DNA of 64,000 nt from JAPPLB01 sp965204095 (lineage in GTDB: Bacteria; Acidobacteriota; Terriglobia; Bryobacterales; UBA6623). How positions within the stretch are numbered: the first letter of the stretch is position 1; each line of letters begins with the position of its first letter. Of the stretch, positions 50,434 to 59,247 are shown piece after piece. The notes beneath the pieces are model-generated. The model ran no database searches. It was given only the letters and a program-made list of their open reading frames with translations, and was not told the DNA's origin. The position numbers and the translations under genes were made by a program. The stretch is taken from positions 4,650,001 to 4,714,000 of the forward strand of contig OZ241991.1 of NCBI GenBank assembly GCA_965204095.1, read 5' to 3'.

Positions 50434-51456
50434 ATGCTCAGGGGCGTTACGGTCGGCTGCGGTTACTTCAGCCGGATTCAGATGGCGAGTTGGAAGCGGG
50501 TCGAAGGAGCGGAGATCGCCGCCGCCTGCGATGTCGATGCCGAGCGGCTGCGATCATTCACCGCGGACTTCGACCTGAAGGGATACAGCGATGCCGACGA
50601 GATGCTGGACGCCGAGCAGCCGGATTTCCTCGATATCGCCACCCGTCCCGTCGGGCATCTGCCGCTGGTCCGGAAAGCCGCCCAGCGGGGCATTGCGGTG
50701 CTGTGCCAGAAGCCGATGGCCGACACCTGGGAGGAAGCGGTCCGCATCGCCAAGACGGCGCGGCGAAACGGCATCCGTCTCATGCTCAACGAAAACTGGC
50801 GCTGGCAGGCCTGGTACCGCCACATCAAGTCGCTCTTGGACGAGAACCGCATCGGACGGCCGTTCTACTACCACGTCGCGACGCGGGAACGCGACGGCGT
50901 CGGCGGCAAGCCCTTCGCGAAGCAGCCCTATTTCAAGGACATGGAGCGGTTCTTCGTCATCGAGGCGATCGTCCATCACATCGATACGATGCGCTTTCTG
51001 TTCGGCGGCATCGACGAAGTCTTTTGCAAGACCGCCAGGCTCAACCCCGTCGTCCGCGCCGAGGACTTCGCCGTGATGATGCTGCGGCACCACGGCGGAT
51101 TGTGCGGCCTGATCGACGGCAACCGCGTCACCGAGCCCGATGAGCCGGGACCGGCGATGGAGACCGTCCGCATCGAGGGACTCGAGAACAAGATTCGACT
51201 GCGCCACAGCGGGGACGTCCTGCTGGGAGGGGAACGAACCTTCTCCGCCGAGGGGATGCCGGGCTATCGCGGCGACAGTTGCCGGGCCACGCAGCAGCAT
51301 TTCGTAGATTGCCTGACCAACGGCCGGGAGTTCGCCACCGAGGCGACCGATTATCTGCGCAAGACGGTTGCCGTGGTCGAAGCGTGCTACCTCTCCGCCG
51401 CCGAGCACCGCCCGGTCCGGATCAGCGAGATCGCCGCGATGGCGGGAACGGTGTGA
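50434..51456 (+). CDS. Gfo/Idh/MocA family oxidoreductase
   Basis: 340 aa from ATG 50434, with GGAGAGGA five bases upstream. N-terminal Rossmann fold: VTVGCGYFSRIQMASWKRV (GxGxF type), IAAACDVDAERLRSFTADF, DFLDIATRPVGHLPLVRKAA and AVLCQKPMADTWEEAVRIAK, with the catalytic-lysine EKP motif as QKP. The C-terminal domain has LNENWRWQAWYRHIKSLLDE and FFVIEAIVHHIDTMRFLFG, the latter supplying the usual D-x-x-x-H-like residues. NAD(P)-dependent oxidation of a sugar or inositol derivative is likely. Single gene. Confidence 0.9.
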   Translation: MLRGVTVGCGYFSRIQMASWKRVEGAEIAAACDVDAERLRSFTADFDLKGYSDADEMLDAEQPDFLDIATRPVGHLPLVRKAAQRGIAVLCQKPMADTWEEAVRIAKTARRNGIRLMLNENWRWQAWYRHIKSLLDENRIGRPFYYHVATRERDGVGGKPFAKQPYFKDMERFFVIEAIVHHIDTMRFLFGGIDEVFCKTARLNPVVRAEDFAVMMLRHHGGLCGLIDGNRVTEPDEPGPAMETVRIEGLENKIRLRHSGDVLLGGERTFSAEGMPGYRGDSCRATQQHFVDCLTNGREFATEATDYLRKTVAVVEACYLSAAEHRPVRISEIAAMAGTV

Positions 51457-51594
51457 CGGGCCCGTAACTGCTGTAGACTGCTGTGGGGTTCGGCTTTGCC
51501 AATCGCGTGTGCGCGATTGCAGCGCTGCTTGCGGCCTGAAGAGATTGCTTGCCATATACTGACGGTGGATGAACTCGGACTTCCTCTTCGCTAG

Positions 51595-53328
51595 CCCGCA
51601 TTTCTCACCAGCGGCATTGCGAAGGGTTGAGAGGGGCCACAATAGGGTCTGAAGCTCGGAATCCTCACGGGGAGGAGGGACGAGGGCCGCTACGGGGCGT
51701 TTTCTACCGCCCCCGGCGACCCGCCAACGTCCGTTTTTGGGGTTGTTGCCGACAGCAGACCCACTTAGCCCTACGGCCCCGGCAGAGCGCCCCAGGAACG
51801 CTGTTTTTGGGCTCACTCGGTGTTCTCAAACCGTTGCGCATCCCGGCGGACGCAGTGCCCGATACACCGCCGCGAACGCCTCCTCATAGGGATAGCCGCT
51901 GGCCAGCGACAGCTGCACCCGCCGCACGCTCACCTTCACCAGCGCCCCGATCTTCAACAACCCCCGCCGGATCGTCTCCGTCTGGGCCCGCGCCCACTGC
52001 GTGCCCTCCAGCCCCAGCCGCCGCAGCCCCACCAGCAACACATACGCCAGCGACGACAGATGCAGCCGCAACTGATTGGCCCGCAGCGTCTCGCTGCTCA
52101 TGCGATCCGCGAACAGACTCAACTGCTCCTTGATGCGGTTCTCCGCTTCGCCTCGCTCGCAGTAGAGTTGTTCGTACAACCGTTGCGGCGGCCAACTCTC
52201 GGCATCCAGTGACGTCACCACGTAGCGCGGATTCTCCTTGCCCACGAGTTGCTCCGCCTTCCCCACCACCCGCCGCGCCCGGCTCCAACTCTCAAGCGTC
52301 TGGTACTCAAACTCCGTAAAGACCCGCGCCGGCCGGCCCGTCTGCTGCTGCTGCCTTGCCGCCTCGTCGAGGGCCTCGTCGATCAGCGACCGCAGCCGCT
52401 CGTTGCGCGCCAGCCCCAACACGTACTCCACTCCGTTCTGCTCGCACCAGTCCATCAACTCGTCCCGACAAAACCCGGAGTCGCCGCGCACGATGATCCT
52501 CACCTCCGGCCACTCTCCCCGGATCTGCGCCACGATCCTCTTCAGTTCCGCCACGCTGCCCTCCGCCGCGTCCTGATTCGCCACTCGCTGCCGCGCGCAC
52601 AATACGTGCTCGCCGCTGAAGATGTACAGCGGCAAGTAACAGTAGTGTCGGTAGTAACCGTGAAAGAAACGCCCCTCCTGTTGCCCATGCAAAGGGGTGT
52701 CGGTGGCGTCGATATCGAGAATGATCTCGGCCGGCTCCTGCTGCTGCGCTTCCACAAACACGTCCACCAACAGGCGGTCGATCGCTGCGCTGTCGCAGCG
52801 GATCTTCTTATAGCGGTCCAGCCCGTCGCTCGTTCGTTCCAGTCGCTGCAACGTGCTCTTGCCCGCCAACGGCTGGCCGCGGTCACGCTCGCGGCGGCGC
52901 TGCTGCCCGCCCACGTCGCTCTTGCCCACCAGCAGCGCCACCAGCGGATCCCGGCGCAACTCGTCGTGATCGTTGAGGTCTTCGTATCCCAGCGCCAGTC
53001 CGTAGACCCGCTGCGAGACCAACTCCCCCACCCGGTGTTCGATGCGCCGCGAATCGCGGCCATCCTCGAAGCAGGCCGCCAAGCGCGGTAGCAGGTTGAT
53101 GCGCTGGTCCACCTCGCGCAACAGCAGCGCGCCGCCGTCGGAACTGATCACCCCGCCGTCGAAGCGGGCGCTCACCTGGCGCCGAAAATGCTTGGCGAAG
53201 GTGAAGCTGCATTGAGTACACTCTGTTGTCATAGGGCTGCTTTCGGCTTGTGGCGCTAACGTTTTGGACATAAATGTTTTATGCCACACCAGGCAGCCCT
53301 TTTCCTACCCCCTGGTGAGATTTCCGGG
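51595..53328 (-). mobile_element. IS1380-family insertion sequence (1734 bp), complete
   Basis: Terminal inverted repeats CCCGCATTTCTCACCAG (left) and CCCGGAAATCTCACCAG (right, reverse complement) match at 14 of 17 positions. CTAG is duplicated on both sides (51591-51594, 53329-53332), and the interrupted gene is restored when one copy is removed. The left subterminal sequence (GCGAAGGGTTGAGAGGGGCC) resembles that of the MITEs (GCGAAGTGCGTGAGAGGGCC). One intact transposase gene inside. Confidence 0.93.
51826..53232 (-). CDS. IS1380-family transposase
   Basis: 468 aa from ATG 53232; GTG or ATG starts at 53289/53271 extend it, but the family usually begins near MTTECTQCSFTF. Motifs: ARFDGGVISSDGGALLLREV, DFRxxH-type EHRVGELVSQRVYGLALGYE, catalytic DDE residues in ILDIDATDTPLHGQQ, IIVRGDSGFCRDELMDW and CERGEAENRIKEQLSLFADR. 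No frameshift or stop; probably active. It is the likely source of transposase for the MITEs in this window. Confidence 0.93.
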   Translation of the reverse strand: MTTECTQCSFTFAKHFRRQVSARFDGGVISSDGGALLLREVDQRINLLPRLAACFEDGRDSRRIEHRVGELVSQRVYGLALGYEDLNDHDELRRDPLVALLVGKSDVGGQQRRRERDRGQPLAGKSTLQRLERTSDGLDRYKKIRCDSAAIDRLLVDVFVEAQQQEPAEIILDIDATDTPLHGQQEGRFFHGYYRHYCYLPLYIFSGEHVLCARQRVANQDAAEGSVAELKRIVAQIRGEWPEVRIIVRGDSGFCRDELMDWCEQNGVEYVLGLARNERLRSLIDEALDEAARQQQQTGRPARVFTEFEYQTLESWSRARRVVGKAEQLVGKENPRYVVTSLDAESWPPQRLYEQLYCERGEAENRIKEQLSLFADRMSSETLRANQLRLHLSSLAYVLLVGLRRLGLEGTQWARAQTETIRRGLLKIGALVKVSVRRVQLSLASGYPYEEAFAAVYRALRPPGCATV

Positions 53329-53711
53329 CTAGACCCTCTTGGGCTTCAGGGGCCGGCAGGACGATCGATCTGTGGGGCCTTTTTGAAGAGTTCAATACTA
53401 GCCCAACCCCGGAACTTGCCGATGAACGCGCCCTCTACTCCGACTGGCGGATGGTTGGAGAAGATCTCATGCAAGCGATCGAACAAGAGTTGGCGAATAG
53501 CAACGATCAGCATCGGTGATGAACCCCAAAGGCGAGATGGTCCCACAGCAGGGATCGGAGGGGGATACCCCAAGTCCCGAATAACCCGCCAAGTGAGAAG
53601 CGCTTAGAGGCACTCTCTCATCAAGGATCAACCGCTTGGAAACCCGCCCTTCGCTGCGCCGGCTCACGCTCACCCACTGCCTTGGTTAAACGGGTATGGA
53701 ATTACCACCCT

Positions 53712-54722
53712 CTACTTCGACTGGTACGTCTTTGCGAAGCCGTTGCGGCTGTTGACGACAGTGAAGCGGCCGTCTTCGCTGACCTTGGCTGCGATCCAGT
53801 GGCCCTGGCAATCCTCGGTTTCGCCGAAGTTCGCGATCATCTTGCGATCGACGCTCTCCGCATCCGTCGCTTCGACATTGCGGTGGCCCTGCCAGAGATC
53901 CACGAAGCCATCGACCTGCCGCAGGCCCTTCCAGACGTCCGGGCTGCCGCCCTTGCGCGGACCGTTGTTCATCACCGCCACGGTCGGCCGGACCGCCTTC
54001 ACCAACTGCGGAGCGCCCGATGACAGCAGCCCGTGGTGTGTTGTCTGGTAGAGGTCGACCTCGCCGATCAGGTTCACCGGACACGCCAGCTCGTGCTCGA
54101 AGCTCCAGGTGAGGTCGCCGAGGTTCAGGAACTCGAACTCGCCCATCTTGACCACGAACCCGACGCTCTTGCCGTTCTCGGTCATGTCTTCTTCCTTGAG
54201 CTGAGCGCCCTCGCAGTGGGGGTTCCCGGCGCCGGAGCCGAGCGGTTCAGAGAGTCCTTTGCTGCGGGCGGCGACGAAGGTCAATGAGGCACCGGTCAGC
54301 GGCAGCGTGTCGCCCGGCCCGATGGTCAGACGCTTGCCTTCGGCGACCTCCAGGTAGTCGTTCCAGAGAGCTTTCCCGCGCGGCCTGTCCTGCTCGACGC
54401 TGTCGCCGTGGTCGACGAACGTATCGATCTCGACGATCGCCGCCAGTTGGTTGAGCCCGCCGGAGTGGTCGCGATGGAAGTGCGACGTGATGAAGTAGTC
54501 GATCTTGTCCTTTTCAACTTCCTGGGTCAGCACGTGCCGGATCCGGTTGGCGTCGCGGTTCTCGAAACCGGGCCAGCCGGCATCCATCAGGACCGTGTCG
54601 CCGCCGGGCGTCACGATCAACGTCGCCGCGCCGCCTTCGACGTCGATCCAGTAGATATCGAGGGTGTCGGCCGCCGCGGCCGGGAGCAGGGAAGCGAGCA
54701 GAAGAACGAAGATGCGAGTCAT
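53712..54722 (-). CDS. Exported MBL-fold metallohydrolase
   Basis: 336 aa from ATG 54722 (GAAAGG eleven bases upstream); signal peptide to residue 18 (FVLLLASLLPAAAA). Metallo-beta-lactamase-fold motifs: TLDIYWIDVEGGAATLIV, VLMDAGWPGFENRDANRI, and the zinc-binding FITSHFHRDHSGGLNQLA (HxHxDH as HFHRDH). Further ligands lie in LNLGDLTWSFEHELA and YQTTHHGLLSSG. It resembles the ComEC C-terminal-domain-like exported hydrolases. TATACT on the reverse strand at 54745-54750 is a candidate -10. Confidence 0.88.
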   Translation of the reverse strand: MTRIFVLLLASLLPAAAADTLDIYWIDVEGGAATLIVTPGGDTVLMDAGWPGFENRDANRIRHVLTQEVEKDKIDYFITSHFHRDHSGGLNQLAAIVEIDTFVDHGDSVEQDRPRGKALWNDYLEVAEGKRLTIGPGDTLPLTGASLTFVAARSKGLSEPLGSGAGNPHCEGAQLKEEDMTENGKSVGFVVKMGEFEFLNLGDLTWSFEHELACPVNLIGEVDLYQTTHHGLLSSGAPQLVKAVRPTVAVMNNGPRKGGSPDVWKGLRQVDGFVDLWQGHRNVEATDAESVDRKMIANFGETEDCQGHWIAAKVSEDGRFTVVNSRNGFAKTYQSK

Positions 54723-54800
54723 GATTCGATAGCCTTTCGGCCCCAGTATAGCCCCGCGGCCTCGCACCCAACGGCGCATCCCCGACGGGCAACCATATAG

Positions 54801-55076
54801 TCTGCATTTCTCACCGTCTGACGGCCGAAGTACGCAGGGAAAAGCCGTGATTCGTGTTTCGTGTCTCGTGATTCGTGACCCAAAAACCAAAGCAGGCGGT
54901 AATGCCGTTGCTCCAAAGCAGTTTGCGTTAAGGCCGTGTCTCATAAAAAGCGTTACAAGCCGTGATTCATGTTTCGTGAAAAACCTTGAAGGCCGAGTTG
55001 ACGGCGCGGGGGGCTTGCGCCTCGTCCTGACGGCCCTGTCACACACCTCGTCTCTTCACGTGAAGAGAAATGCAGG
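54801..55076. mobile_element. Composite MITE copy (reverse orientation) with heptamer arrays in its centre (276 bp)
   Basis: Left arm TCTGCATTTCTCACCGTCTG then ACGGCCGAAGTACGC equals the right arm of copies A-D in reverse. The right arm GCGCCTCGTCCTGACGGCCC ... GAGAAATGCAGG (55017-55076) equals their left arm in reverse. Between them are GAAAAGCCGTGATTCGTG, TTTCGTGTCTCGTGATTCGTG-type units (54839-54880) and a second block AAGCCGTGATTCATGTTTCG (54957-54976) that ends CCTTGAAGGCCGAGTTG. ATAG lies before the left end and TTTT after the right. This fills the 455-bp gap between the MBL-fold and gamma-glutamyltransferase genes. Confidence 0.75.
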
Positions 55077-55177
55077 TTTTTCCTCCGCCCATGTGCGGAT
55101 CATGCAAGCAGGAAACATCCGGGCCGGTGTCAACACCCCTTGATCAGTGAGATGTTTCAGGTCAGAATCAAGGTCGC

Positions 55178-56866
55178 ATGTGGGAGACAGACATCTTTCT
55201 GCAGATCCTTGCCGCAGCGCCGGCCTTGGCGGCCCTTGTTCTGGGGGCCGACCGTCCCGCCGGCCGGGCCGGCGCCGGCCGCTCCGCCGTGCTGGCGCGG
55301 AACGGCATGGTGGCCGCGAGCCAACCGCTGGCCGCTCAGGCCGGACTCCGCGTGCTGCAACGAGGCGGCAACGCCTTCGATGCCGCCGTGGCGGCGGCGG
55401 CGGCGCTGGCGGTCGTCGAGCCCATGATGACCGGGCCCGGCGGCGACATGTTCGTCCTGGCCTACCTGGCCGAGGAGGACCGGCTGGTCGGACTGAACGG
55501 CAGCGGCTTCTCGCCGCAACAGGTGGACCTCGACTTCTTCTCCAGCCGCGGCCTCGATCAGATCCCCGTCCATGGCCCGTATTCGGTGAGCGTCCCCGGC
55601 GCGGTCGACGGCTGGGCGGCGCTGCTCGACCGGTACGGCGCGATGCCGTTGGCCGAGGTCCTGGGAGCGCCCATCGAGTACGCGGAAAAGGGGTTCCCGG
55701 TCTCGGAGATCATCGCCGCCAACTGGGCCGACCGGGCGGAGCCCATCGCCGAGCGGAAGGATTTCCGCGAGGCCTACCTGCCCGGCGGAAGGGCGCCGCG
55801 GCACGGAGAGGTGTTCCGCAACCCCGGCCTCGCCTGGACCTACCGGCAGATTGCCGAAGGCGGCCGCGACGCCTTCTACCGGGGCGAGATCGCCCGCCGC
55901 ATCGTCGAGCACCTCGACCGCGAAGGCTGGCCCGTCTCGATGGACGACCTGGCCTGCCAGCATTCCGACTGGGTCGAGCCTATCTCCACGAGTTACAAGC
56001 AGTACGAGCTGCACGAGCTGCCTCCCAACGGACAGGGCATGGCGGCGCTCGAGATGCTGAACATTCTGGAGGGTTACGACCTGCGCTCGCTCGGACATAA
56101 CTCGGCCGCTTACCTGCACCTGCTGCTCGAAGCGAAAAAGCTTGCGTTCGCCGACCTGGATGCCTGGCTGGCCGACCCGCGGCGCGCCGAGTTGCCCGTG
56201 GAGACGATCATCTCGAAGGACTATGCCGCCGAGCAGCGGAAGCGCATTCGCCGCGGGAAGGCGGCGGCCGCCGTCGAGAGCGGCATCTCCCCCGACGATC
56301 GGAATCTCGTTTCGTCGGGCGACACAGTCTACCTCACCGCGGTCGACCGCGACCGCAACATGGTCTCGTTCATCAACAGCCTGTTTCACGGGTTCGGCTC
56401 CGGCGTCACCGTTCCCGGCACGGGCATCGTGCTGCAGAACCGCGGCGCGCTGTTCTCTCTCGAACGCGGTCATCCGAACCGCATCGAGCCGCGCAAGCGC
56501 CCGTATCACACCATCATTCCCGCCATGGCCTCGCAGGGCGGCAAGCCGTGGATGTCGTTCGGGGTCATGGGCGGCGACATGCAGCCGCAGGGCCACGTTC
56601 AGATCATGCTGAACCGCATCGAGTTCGGGATGAACGTGCAGGAAGCGGGCGAGGCGGCGCGCATCAAGCACAACCCGCTCGCGGGCGTCGCCGTCGAATC
56701 GGGCATCCCTTCCGCCGCCGTCGCCGAGCTCGACCGCCTCGGCCACAACATGGTGCGCGCTCCCGGCGTCTTCGGCGGGTACCAGGCGATCGAGGTGGAT
56801 TGGGAGCGGGACGTCCTGATAGGCGGCACCGACCCCCGCAAAGACGGGCTCGTCGCGGCCTGGTGA
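55178..56866 (+). CDS. Gamma-glutamyltransferase family protein
   Basis: 562 aa precursor. N-terminal hydrophobic segment (LQILAAAPALAALVLGAD) may be a signal. Ntn-hydrolase features: NGMVAASQPLAAQAGLRVLQ, GGNAFDAAVAAAAALAVVEP, TGPGGDMFVLAYL, SVPGAVDGWAALLDRYG, and the cleavage site with nucleophile T383 in SSGDTVYLTAVD. After T383 come V-Y instead of the T/S-H of E. coli GGT, as in many GGT-like acylases. Also LNSLFHGFGSGV-type oxyanion region (FINSLFHGFGSGVTVPGTGI) and VMGGDMQPQGHVQI. Cleaves gamma-glutamyl or related amides outside the cytoplasm; single gene. Confidence 0.92.
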   Translation: MWETDIFLQILAAAPALAALVLGADRPAGRAGAGRSAVLARNGMVAASQPLAAQAGLRVLQRGGNAFDAAVAAAAALAVVEPMMTGPGGDMFVLAYLAEEDRLVGLNGSGFSPQQVDLDFFSSRGLDQIPVHGPYSVSVPGAVDGWAALLDRYGAMPLAEVLGAPIEYAEKGFPVSEIIAANWADRAEPIAERKDFREAYLPGGRAPRHGEVFRNPGLAWTYRQIAEGGRDAFYRGEIARRIVEHLDREGWPVSMDDLACQHSDWVEPISTSYKQYELHELPPNGQGMAALEMLNILEGYDLRSLGHNSAAYLHLLLEAKKLAFADLDAWLADPRRAELPVETIISKDYAAEQRKRIRRGKAAAAVESGISPDDRNLVSSGDTVYLTAVDRDRNMVSFINSLFHGFGSGVTVPGTGIVLQNRGALFSLERGHPNRIEPRKRPYHTIIPAMASQGGKPWMSFGVMGGDMQPQGHVQIMLNRIEFGMNVQEAGEAARIKHNPLAGVAVESGIPSAAVAELDRLGHNMVRAPGVFGGYQAIEVDWERDVLIGGTDPRKDGLVAAW

Positions 56867-57002
56867 GGGGGGCGGGATGCTTCAGCTAGTTAAGAGCATC
56901 AGGAAATATCGCAACAGCGGCAATCCGGCCCGTTGGGTGAAGTGATGGACTGCCTGTTGTGTCGGCGTGGCAGAACTTCGGACGGACGGCGCCGAACTCG
57001 AG

Positions 57003-57794
57003 TTACGTTCGTCTACGGTATGCAGCCAGGTCTTCCGCCGTGAGTTGGTCCGCATCGACCAGCTTGTAATGCCGCTCCATCAGTATCTTCGCCTCGCCTT
57101 CGATTCTCTCGAATGCGAAAAGCGCGATCACATCGTCAGGCATGAACTGGGCAGCCACAGGACGGCAGACCAGGTTCGGGAACTTGGATTCGCACACAGC
57201 CATGTCTTGCTCGATCTGGACGATGTTCAATGCGTCACGTCCGCCCTTCGCCTGTACCGGAATGACGTATTGACAGCCCTTTGTGTCGACTCCCACGTAC
57301 AGTTCGTCTGTCTCCACCTGCCCGATGTTGGGCACTGATGTCCGCAGGTGATTCTGCAACGAGTAGCACGTGATGCCCATGAAGATGTCGATCAAGCGGT
57401 TGTACCGTACTTTCGCCAACAGGGCCTGCTCGTCTCCAAGCGCATACATGGCGACGACACCTGGCGTGGCGTCCGGAACTTTCGTGAAGGCCATCTGCTC
57501 GTTGGGCGTCAAGTGAATGGGCTTGGTCAGCACGAAACTGTATCGGCCCTTTCCGGTACCGTGGATAGTCCACTCGTAGCCTTCGGCGGCAGTGGCTTGA
57601 ACGGACGCCGGCAGCGGCATCCGATACCGTGCGCTATACACGACGTCTCCAACATTGCTCGGACGAGGAAGGCCTCGCCGCTCAGCCGCTGCGGTGATAT
57701 CGGACCTCTCGAAGTCGACCCGTGTCATTCCTGCCTCGAACTTCGAAACGAAAATCTCTTCGATGATCGCGGTGTACACATTTGACTTGGACAT
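57003..57794 (-). CDS. Putative type II restriction endonuclease
   Basis: 263 aa from ATG 57794. The C-terminal half carries a PD-(D/E)xK-like arrangement: VETDELYVGVDTKGCQYVIP followed by VQAKGGRDALNIVQIEQD, with D of GVD and Q-A-K as the acidic/lysine element (QxK variant). It lies 28 bp downstream of a DNA methyltransferase gene, the typical position of a cognate nuclease. No close family name comes to mind; the N-terminal part (TAAAERRGLPRPSNVGDVVY) may bind DNA. Specificity unknown. Confidence 0.7.
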   Translation of the reverse strand: MSKSNVYTAIIEEIFVSKFEAGMTRVDFERSDITAAAERRGLPRPSNVGDVVYSARYRMPLPASVQATAAEGYEWTIHGTGKGRYSFVLTKPIHLTPNEQMAFTKVPDATPGVVAMYALGDEQALLAKVRYNRLIDIFMGITCYSLQNHLRTSVPNIGQVETDELYVGVDTKGCQYVIPVQAKGGRDALNIVQIEQDMAVCESKFPNLVCRPVAAQFMPDDVIALFAFERIEGEAKILMERHYKLVDADQLTAEDLAAYRRRT

Positions 57795-57821
57795 GGTGAG
57801 CAAAAGTTTCAGGGGTGCCGA

Positions 57822-59150
57822 TCAGCCCGGCCAGCGGAGCCGGACGACCTCTTCGCGCAGGTATTCTCGGCTAGCCGTGGCGATCCGTGTCCTGAACAGG
57901 TCGATAGCCGTCAACTCGTAGCCAAGGGTTTGGGCCAGCTCTCCCAGAATCTGCCCGGTTCTGATCATGACCCGCAGGTACGATGCCTGGTCACCGACGA
58001 CGTAGGCAAGCCTCGCGCCCGGACGCAACCTGCTCCTGAGGCCGGCCAAGTGCCGGACCATGCCTCCGAAGTACAGCTTCGTGACTCGCGCGTACTGACG
58101 TTCGAAACCGGAAGTCTTGCCCAGTTCGATCCGGCGCTCTTCGATGAGCCGCGCGATGCGCTGAATGCCCTCGTGTCGGGCGACGAGAGCGTCGTCCTCA
58201 TCCGCCTTGTAGACGCTTCGCGTATTCGACCGGACGAGTCCCTGCTTCATGCCTCTCAGGTCCTGCTTGTCCCGGACGAAACCCAGCAATACGCTTTCGA
58301 GCCGGGTCGTTCGCGTGTAGTCCTTCTCGTTGGGATACGGCGGGGAGGTGATGACGGCGTCGATGGACGATGGATTGAGGAATTCTTCCGACCTGCGCGA
58401 GTCCGCGAAGTGGACCGTGGCGTCGGTCGCGGCTTGCTTCCGCAACGTCGCGAGATCACGGCCCATCATTCTTACGCGGTCCAGCCACGGGCCGATGACC
58501 GGCGCGTCCTCCCGGATTCGTCCGACACCGACCTCCGGGCCGAAATGCAGGTTGCCGATTTCCGAGACGAGCGCCGCGGCTAGCGCGAGCCGTTCATGGT
58601 GGTAAAGGGTTTCATCGCGCTGTTGCTCCAGCATGTCAAGCAGCAGGAGCGTCTTGTGAAGCGGCAGCGGACTGATCGAGTTCTTCAGCAGAAGGCTCTG
58701 GCGGTCGAGGGGCAATGTCCGGAGTTCGGCGATTCGAGGGGCGTTCGCCTGGAACAGGGGCGCCACCCCCAGGTCGTCCATCCCTTGATCCTGGAACTGA
58801 TCCAGCGCCTGTGCGGCAATCCGCTCGGCGTGGGAAACCAACGCGTCCGGCTCGACGCTCCAGTCCAGCTTGGTGCGGGTCGCGAACTCGGCCATGGGGT
58901 TGCGCTCGATCCCGACGCTGGGAATGCCGAGCTTCTTGCACTCGACCAGCGTCGTCCCAGTGCCGCAGAACGGATCGAGCACCCACTGCGTCGAATCGAC
59001 CCCCAAAACGCCGAGGTAGTCACGCACGAGGTGCGACGGGAAAGAGAGAACAAAACGGTACCAGTCGTGAACGGCACGATCTTCAGGCCTGAGCCGGTTC
59101 AGTTCCGGCTTGCTTCTGGCGCTGGTTCGCGTTGCAGACGCGGTCGTCAC
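57822..59150 (-). CDS. DNA methyltransferase (N6-adenine/N4-cytosine type)
   Basis: 442 aa. SAM-binding motif I DPFCGTGTTLVECKKLGIPS (59-78) comes before catalytic motif IV TSPPYPNEKDYTR (about 270), and the region between (about 90-260) is helical and probably recognises DNA. SPPY is typical of the amino-methyltransferases. The motif order is I then IV, permuted relative to classical beta-class enzymes. Late part: FGGMVRHLAGLRSRLRPGAR and LAYVVGDQASYLRVMIRTGQ. With the following nuclease-like gene it forms a compact type II restriction-modification system. Confidence 0.88.
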   Translation of the reverse strand: MTTASATRTSARSKPELNRLRPEDRAVHDWYRFVLSFPSHLVRDYLGVLGVDSTQWVLDPFCGTGTTLVECKKLGIPSVGIERNPMAEFATRTKLDWSVEPDALVSHAERIAAQALDQFQDQGMDDLGVAPLFQANAPRIAELRTLPLDRQSLLLKNSISPLPLHKTLLLLDMLEQQRDETLYHHERLALAAALVSEIGNLHFGPEVGVGRIREDAPVIGPWLDRVRMMGRDLATLRKQAATDATVHFADSRRSEEFLNPSSIDAVITSPPYPNEKDYTRTTRLESVLLGFVRDKQDLRGMKQGLVRSNTRSVYKADEDDALVARHEGIQRIARLIEERRIELGKTSGFERQYARVTKLYFGGMVRHLAGLRSRLRPGARLAYVVGDQASYLRVMIRTGQILGELAQTLGYELTAIDLFRTRIATASREYLREEVVRLRWPG

Positions 59151-59247
59151 GGCCGTACTCAGGTCAATCGTTCACACCCTCGATCGTGCAACAGAACGGG
59201 GTCCGGAGCGCTTCGCAAATAGGCCTTGGGGTGTGGCCGGCGATGGG

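Larger units (their letters stand above)
51569..53519 (+). pseudogene. Small conserved protein gene interrupted by the IS1380 element
   Basis: Removing 51595-53328 and one CTAG copy joins ATG 51569-51594 to 53333-53519 in one frame of 70 codons. The N-terminus reads MNSDFLFARPSWASGAG, followed by RTIDLWGLFEEFNTSPTPEL, ADERALYSDWRMVGEDLMQA and a TGA. I recall many short bacterial proteins of this shape (MNxDFLFA.PS...GxAR..DL...ExYN.S....EAD..A..SDW..VGxDL), of unknown function. TATACT at 51555-51560 suggests a near-leaderless start. The split is clean evidence for the insertion and its boundaries. Confidence 0.75.

Noticed and set aside
53712..55046. Longer version of the MBL-fold protein starting at 55046
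   Set aside because: The extra N-terminal 108 residues would be encoded by the composite MITE and heptamer arrays; the ATG at 54722 gives a proper signal peptide.
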